Positions 60,044 through 64,000 of a stretch of 64,000 nucleotides of DNA are shown here, piece by piece. Positions within the stretch are counted from its first letter, which is position 1. Every line of letters starts with the position of its first letter. The stretch is from NCBI GenBank assembly GCA_038087015.1, contig JASBNA010000103.1:33391-97390 (forward strand), read 5' to 3'. A program made the position numbers and the translations under genes. The notes beneath the pieces are model-generated. The model searched no databases. It saw only the letters and a program-made list of their open reading frames with translations, and was not told the origin of the DNA. This DNA comes from Cerrena zonata. Lineage: Eukaryota; Basidiomycota; Agaricomycetes; Polyporales; Cerrenaceae.

Positions 60044-60400
60044 TTAGTTGCACTCTGTACTTTTTTGTTATGCTAGTAAGAATTTTGCTTTCACTTTTTA
60101 CTCTGTACATCGCTCGATGTTTCGCTTGTTATGCCAGATTGCATCGGTCGGATCAAGAATATATGTATTTCGAGCTTGACATAGTCCTGCTATCTTATAG
60201 AAAATTAATCCTGGAAAATGGACTTTCAGGACAAAACAGTCGGGTATCAGGGTAAAGAAATTGACATGGACCCGTGGCAGCGATCTTATTCGCCCGAGAG
60301 GCTCCAGTCGCCCGAGAAGTTCCAGGCGCCCGAAACTAAAAAGGTGACGTGGAGCATGAGGGATACGTAGTCTTGAAGAATCACACGCTATCACGATCAG
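60044..60400. other. 3' flank of the KDZ transposase
   Basis: No gene. It carries two exact TCGCCCGA copies (60290, 60308) and a variant at 60326, about 18 bp apart, in the same orientation as the 19 bp repeats at the left end. Confidence 0.6.
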
Positions 60401-61093
60401 ATGTCGATCGTATCATCTTGCTTCAATACCACCATGTCAAGCCCACTGTCATCAGTGGATGATATAATAGTACCAGAGACGGCGGAGCGCATCTGTCTTG
60501 CCCGATTTGCGTATCGTCTTTGGAGACTTGATACTGCGGCACGCTCCTTCCCCTATCACTTGGAAAACGAGAAATTGTTCGAGATGACGTTGCGTTGGGA
60601 GATTGGCCTTGTTTTGGAACTGGTATGTTTTTAACGTGAGTGTTGTATTCTTTACTAATCCTACTCGCAGGAGGATTTTCGTTATGTCATGGCGGACGCA
60701 TGCATGCTGGGTTTGATGACCACCGAGCTCAGCAAGGAAATAGCCAAAAGGCTAGCCTGGGTGGATATCCTCTCCACGTTTCCGCCTGTCATTCGCTGGA
60801 ATAAAATCCCTCGGGGTAAAGATGACTCACCACCGCCTGTCCCTTGCCTGCCATGGATGTTTGGTTATGCTTCGAACTATCTTTCCACCCTTCTGCATTG
60901 GTGGGAAGAGCCCGAAACGGATGTGGGGAAGCCAGCATGGTGGTTTCAGCCGGTTAAGGAGGTGCGTATAAGTGATTATCTTCCTCATTTTTGCGCTTAC
61001 ACCTCTGAAAGAAATGGCTGTATGCAGTGCGAGTACCGCGAGACCTTCTCGGGCGGTATGTTGGTGCGATCTCGGATTCGGCAGAGGTCTTGA
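60401..61093 (+). CDS. Small unknown cargo protein
   Basis: Three exons (60401-60622, 60671-60961, 61028-61093) with introns of 48 and 66 bp give about 192 residues. I do not recognise the family. It is helical with several Trp-containing stretches: LARFAYRLWRLDTAARSFPY, FEMTLRWEIGLVLELEDFRY across the first intron, RLAWVDILSTFPPVIRWNKI, and LSTLLHWWEEPE. The C-terminal 22 residues are basic (VRSRIRQRS). No signal peptide or membrane segment. It lies between the KDZ transposase and the inverted paralogue C, so it probably belongs to the element. An alternative start at the second Met (MSSPL) is possible. Confidence 0.6.
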
Positions 61094-61397
61094 GTAGGGC
61101 GAGGGTAATTCTTGCTCATGTAGTCGCTGGTGAATCCGTTGATGTAGAGGCTCTTAACTTCTAAGGCATCATAGTAAATGTCCTAAGGATTAGATGTTAA
61201 TATGCGGATAATGCAAACAGGTGTAGAGCTGGCTGGAGCACATCGATCTAGATTTGGATATCCAATCTTGTTGTCCGACTTTTGTGCATTTTCAACCCTT
61301 GCTGTGAATTCCTTGAAATAAGGTCGGACAAGTAGAGAATACAGGACAAGAAATACTAATTACAAACAGGAAATGTGTACCAAGCTTGTTTCGCTAA
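61094..61397. other. Spacer between convergent genes
   Basis: 304 bp, AT-richer, with nothing coding. 3' flanks of the small unknown gene and paralogue C. Confidence 0.6.
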
Positions 61398-62455
61398 TCA
61401 GAGTTGCTTTGATGACCTCAGTCGATATTCCAGTTGGTTCCCTACTGACGACCCAGGGCCCCTCTCTTGCAGCACCTCTTCCACTTCTCTGAAGCCCGAA
61501 GTCTGCCCCTGTTGGAGAAGATGTTCAATCTTAGCAATACTCTCCACCTTTGCTCGCTGCGACACTTCAATATGCATCTGTTGGAGCTCTAGCTCATGGA
61601 GTTCTCGATATTGTTGCTCGAGTCGCTTCTCGAGATCTTTTCGTTGGTAGGATCCACTGGGGAGAGGTATGTCAAGATAGTCTGGTATAGCATCGGACGT
61701 GGGGATTGTTTCATGCAGTCTGGATCTAGAAAGAGATTGTTGCTCTAAAACCCATTCTTTTGTACGTAGCTCGTCCCACTCAGGGGAGTTCGAACTAGCC
61801 TTTGGAGATCCTGCAAAGCTTAATGTCAGTTTCTGAGTAATGTCATTACAATGAGAAGCGAGCGTACTTGGTACAGTCGTCTTAAATTTTGGGACCTCCA
61901 CTACCATCGTCATCCTCTTCGCCGAGGCTGGCACAGTGACTTGCTTCGATGGAGATGGGGCTTTCGTAGGTAAAGTATCTTCGTCCTCCTTTATTCCTGT
62001 TTGCTGTCGAGCTCGCTTTCGCGTTAAAGGGCCAGTATAGGGTAAGCCGAGTTGAAAGTTTCCGGCCGACTTTCGTCTGCGAGGTCCCCGAGCCGAACTA
62101 TCCACTGGTGACAAGACGCCAGCAAACGATCTCCAATCCTCGCTCCAGTTTGTTGATACATATTTCTGCAACAGTTCTACACCGCCATCTACATCCTTGT
62201 ATGTTCCTTTCCTGCGCATTTCCGTAAGGTTTTGGTCGGTCTATTGGGCAAGATAGATAATCATCCCTAAACTGATAAATGTTTGTATCATGAAAAACAC
62301 ACCAGTATTGGGAGAACACGCTCAAACCATTGTTGTGTCTCCAACGATCCCGACCGGTGGAGATCCAACATTGTGTTGGCCCAGTGAGTAAACGACGATT
62401 TCCAACTACCTTGATATTTGGGTGCATCAGCTTGAGGCTCTTGTTGCGACTCCAT
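61398..62455 (-). CDS. Element-associated coiled-coil protein, paralogue C (inverted)
   Basis: Exons 62455-62303, 62240-61868 and 61810-61398 join in frame (introns 62 and 57 bp) and give about 312 residues from the ATG at 62455. The N-terminal module (SWKSSFTHWANTMLDLHRSG, ERVLPILTDQNLTEMRRKGT, YVSTNWSEDWRSFAGVLSPV) is nearly the same as in paralogue B, including both intron positions. Then come RRRKSAGNF and TRKRARQQ basic segments and a coiled coil (LEKRLEQQYRELHELELQQM). The second intron is also open in frame, so its removal rests on the match to B. Opposite orientation to A and B, near the presumed right end of the element. Function unknown; the duplication and placement suggest a role for the element rather than the host. 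Confidence 0.7.
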
Positions 62456-63057
62456 CAGGAGAAATCAGAAGCAGAGAGACAGACGTGCGATCTCATTGCA
62501 ATTGAACCATGGTGATCACTCCCGGCCTGCCCTGAGCTTAGGCACTCGGATGCAATGTTCATCGAGATACCTAATATATCCCGATCTCTCGTCTTATCTC
62601 ATGCGAACGGACATCAGCGGCGTCACCCGCAATTGCATCATCAATTTGCTTCCGAGTGGCGTACAATGCGGCCGTCGCTGGATACCTACCCTGAATCTGA
62701 TCAGATCTCGTTAATGAGGCCTAGACACCTGTGCCAAGTGGCATTGTATTTGAAACTTTGCCCGGTCTCGACTTTGATTCAGTCGGCCGACCACGAGAAA
62801 TTCCAGCAGCATCATCCAATGCACGCTGTTTCGTGCAACCTCATACAATAGTAATGATTAATCTTTGTCGAAAAGTCATGTATCGGGTGCAGTAGGTGTA
62901 CAATATGCTGCTATCTAGCAGCAGTACGATGTATACAACTTGTTGGCATTTGGAGATCTAAAGACACACTTGAGGTTAACGCATATTTTATCCAATAGAT
63001 TGGATGGTCAGTCACTAGCCTGTAGTCATCATATTTATAACGCTTGTTATTGCTCCT
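62456..63057. other. Intergenic stretch, possible element end
   Basis: No gene supported. If the element is bounded by its inverted paralogous genes, its right terminus may lie here; I could not find an inverted repeat matching the left side, nor a second TCGG array. Confidence 0.4.
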
Positions 63058-63712
63058 TTAGTTGGCGGTCCGGTAACACTCACAACAGTCGACATGACTG
63101 TCAATGTGAGCGATGTGTCTATCACACCGCTTACATTTAGGACAGGCCGTACACATGTGGGTGTGGTTATAGTGGCAGAGAGAGCGATAGAAGCAGAATG
63201 AACACTCTTCACCACGTCGACCTTCCTTTGGAGGGCAAGGGCATTCCACCGAGTTGTCTTCAATGTCCCTTCGATTGAATGATCGGCCGAATGTCTTCAA
63301 GTCGTAGAAGTAACGCGCTTCCTATCATTTCTTCTTATCAGAAAGACATATTTCTAGTCCTAGTCGTACATACCTTGTTCCCCAGAGTCTCATGGGCATG
63401 GCTGTATGACGAAACACTTAGAGTATATGTTTGTATTTGTGAAGGAAAACGACTCACTCTATTAATCGGACCATCGTATCGGTACATCCACGATCAGGGT
63501 GATGCTGTAGTCTCTATAATTGATCTTGTATTATAGGAAGATATGAAGCCACTTACTTTGGAAACAGCATCTTTCCAAGCTGCTTCAATCATCCGGTCGC
63601 TGAAGGAAGGCTCCGCCTGCAGCTACAGAGATATCAGCGATAGACCTTCTAGTTATTGGGTGAGTTGTAATGATACCAATTCGTAGTAGTTTTTTTCTTC
63701 AGCGTTGGCCAT
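63058..63712 (-). CDS. J-domain protein with cysteine-rich tail
   Basis: Five exons (63712-63677, 63622-63557, 63513-63458, 63401-63374, 63321-63058) with introns of 43-56 bp give 149 residues. Residues 7-70 form a J domain: NYYELLQAEPSFSDRMIEAA, KRLQHHPDRG with the HPD motif that stimulates Hsp70 ATPase, then LIDHAHETLGNKEARYFYDL, matching helices I-IV in order. The C-terminal part has about a dozen cysteines plus histidines (CPCP, CSFCF, MCTACPKCKRC, DCCECY), probably zinc-binding, but it does not have the CSL pattern of Dph4. The exons are tiny, so no single open frame reveals the domain. Whether it is the last cargo gene of the KDZ element or the first host gene after it is undecided. 63713-64000 holds nothing I can call. 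Confidence 0.75.
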
Positions 63713-64000
63713 GTCTATGAGGAAAGAGGAATGGGTGAAGGTAAGGGGAAAGAGCAGCTGCGCATACGAGAGTTTGAACCCTGAGTTTGAACCGCTAATA
63801 AATCGATTGGCGGAGATCATGATCGGGCCGAACGAGTTCGAGGGTCTCGGGAGCATCATACAAGGCTGTAATTCATACCAACCATTGATAGGTATATTGG
63901 TCGTCGAGGTGAGTCATGCGAGCGAAGTAATTGGAAATAATGTCGTTATATGCAGCCAAATCAGGATTACTTGAAGACAGTCTCCTGACTGAACGAAACC

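Larger units (their letters stand above)
40840..60315. other. Dispersed 8-mer TCGCCCGA / TCGGGCGA, 18 exact copies
   Basis: Exact starts: 40840, 40886, 40905, 45889, 45913, 50919, 51214, 51936, 52286, 52310, 52334, 56705, 56729, 56981, 58997, 59797, 60290, 60308. One-mismatch copies occur at 40924, 45865, 50000, 57545, 60326 and 60498. Chance expectation for both strands over this span is under one. Copies sit in exons of plus-strand genes (reading SPD or SPE), in exons of minus-strand genes (reading SGD or SGE) and in non-coding DNA, so protein-level selection does not explain them. A 24 bp spacing recurs in three different genes. Confidence 0.75.
40091..62455. mobile_element. Large KDZ-type DNA transposon with cargo genes (approximate limits)
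   Basis: The unit is defined by content, not by terminal repeats, which I could not find. It contains a KDZ transposase (55991-60043), a TET/JBP dioxygenase (54635-55928), a homeodomain/HMG-like protein (51329-54156), a cysteine-cluster protein (47227-51115), an SPFxF repeat protein (44710-47038), a small unknown (60401-61093), and paralogous coiled-coil genes at both ends in inverted orientation (41080-42190 and 42812-44097 plus; 61398-62455 minus). The phased TCGG array lies at the left end, and the 8-mer TCGCCCGA is spread from 40.8 to 60.3 kb. KDZ transposons linked to TET/JBP genes are established in mushroom-forming fungi. The J-domain gene at 63058-63712 may be inside or outside. All genes have open, spliceable frames, so the element looks young. 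Confidence 0.65.

Noticed and set aside
62496..62851. Overlapping short plus-strand frames upstream of paralogue C
   Set aside because: No motif and different frames overlap each other; the region is more likely promoter or element terminus.

Overview
The window looks like chromosomal DNA of a basidiomycete fungus, most likely an Agaricomycete. Genes are split by many short introns: almost all those I could map are 34-126 bp, with GT donors, AG acceptors and reading frames that rejoin exactly. The gene content fits too: F-box proteins, a membrane-anchored WD40 protein, a fungal kinase-like protein, and transposases of the Plavaka and KDZ (Kyakuja-Dileera-Zisupton) groups. All gene models were spliced by hand from the sequence. 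There are no rRNA genes, convincing tRNA genes or CRISPR arrays.

Left part (1-36 kb), host genes. In order: a small multi-pass membrane protein with two decayed copies of itself downstream; a kinase-like protein; an F-box protein; a membrane-anchored protein of unknown function; a 19-exon membrane/WD40 protein; an iron-type glycerol dehydrogenase; a KduD-like short-chain dehydrogenase with three unusually long introns; and, divergent from it, a zinc sorbitol/xylitol-type dehydrogenase with a one-base frameshift. The last two share a 0.9 kb promoter region and suggest a sugar or polyol catabolic pair. Long gene-poor stretches (13.3-17.7 kb and 26.5-34.3 kb) follow the metabolic genes. A second F-box paralogue lies at 34.3-36.2 kb.

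Right part (36.7-64 kb), transposon territory. A Plavaka transposase that appears to have lost its 5' end is followed by what I read as a large KDZ element of roughly 20 kb or more. It carries a KDZ transposase with its cysteine cluster (55.99-60.04 kb), immediately preceded by a TET/JBP-type 2-oxoglutarate/Fe(II) dioxygenase (54.6-55.9 kb). Around these lie cargo genes: a homeodomain/HMG-like protein divergent from the dioxygenase, a large protein with a cysteine cluster and coiled coil, a protein with many SPFxF repeats, a small unknown protein, and three paralogues of a coiled-coil protein, two at the left end and one inverted at the right end. A J-domain protein with a cysteine-rich tail lies at the right edge.

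Most unusual DNA signals. (1) A non-coding array at 40.12-40.73 kb places TCGG cores alternately 13 and 26 bp apart (39-40 bp period, about 14 units), although the sequence between cores is not conserved. (2) The 8-mer TCGCCCGA (or its complement) occurs 18 times between 40.8 and 60.3 kb, in genes and between genes and on both strands, and I saw no exact copy in the rest of the window. Both share a TCGG core and may be binding sites for a protein of the element. The KDZ plus TET/JBP pairing is known in mushroom-forming fungi; the phased array and the element-wide 8-mer are, to my knowledge, not described.
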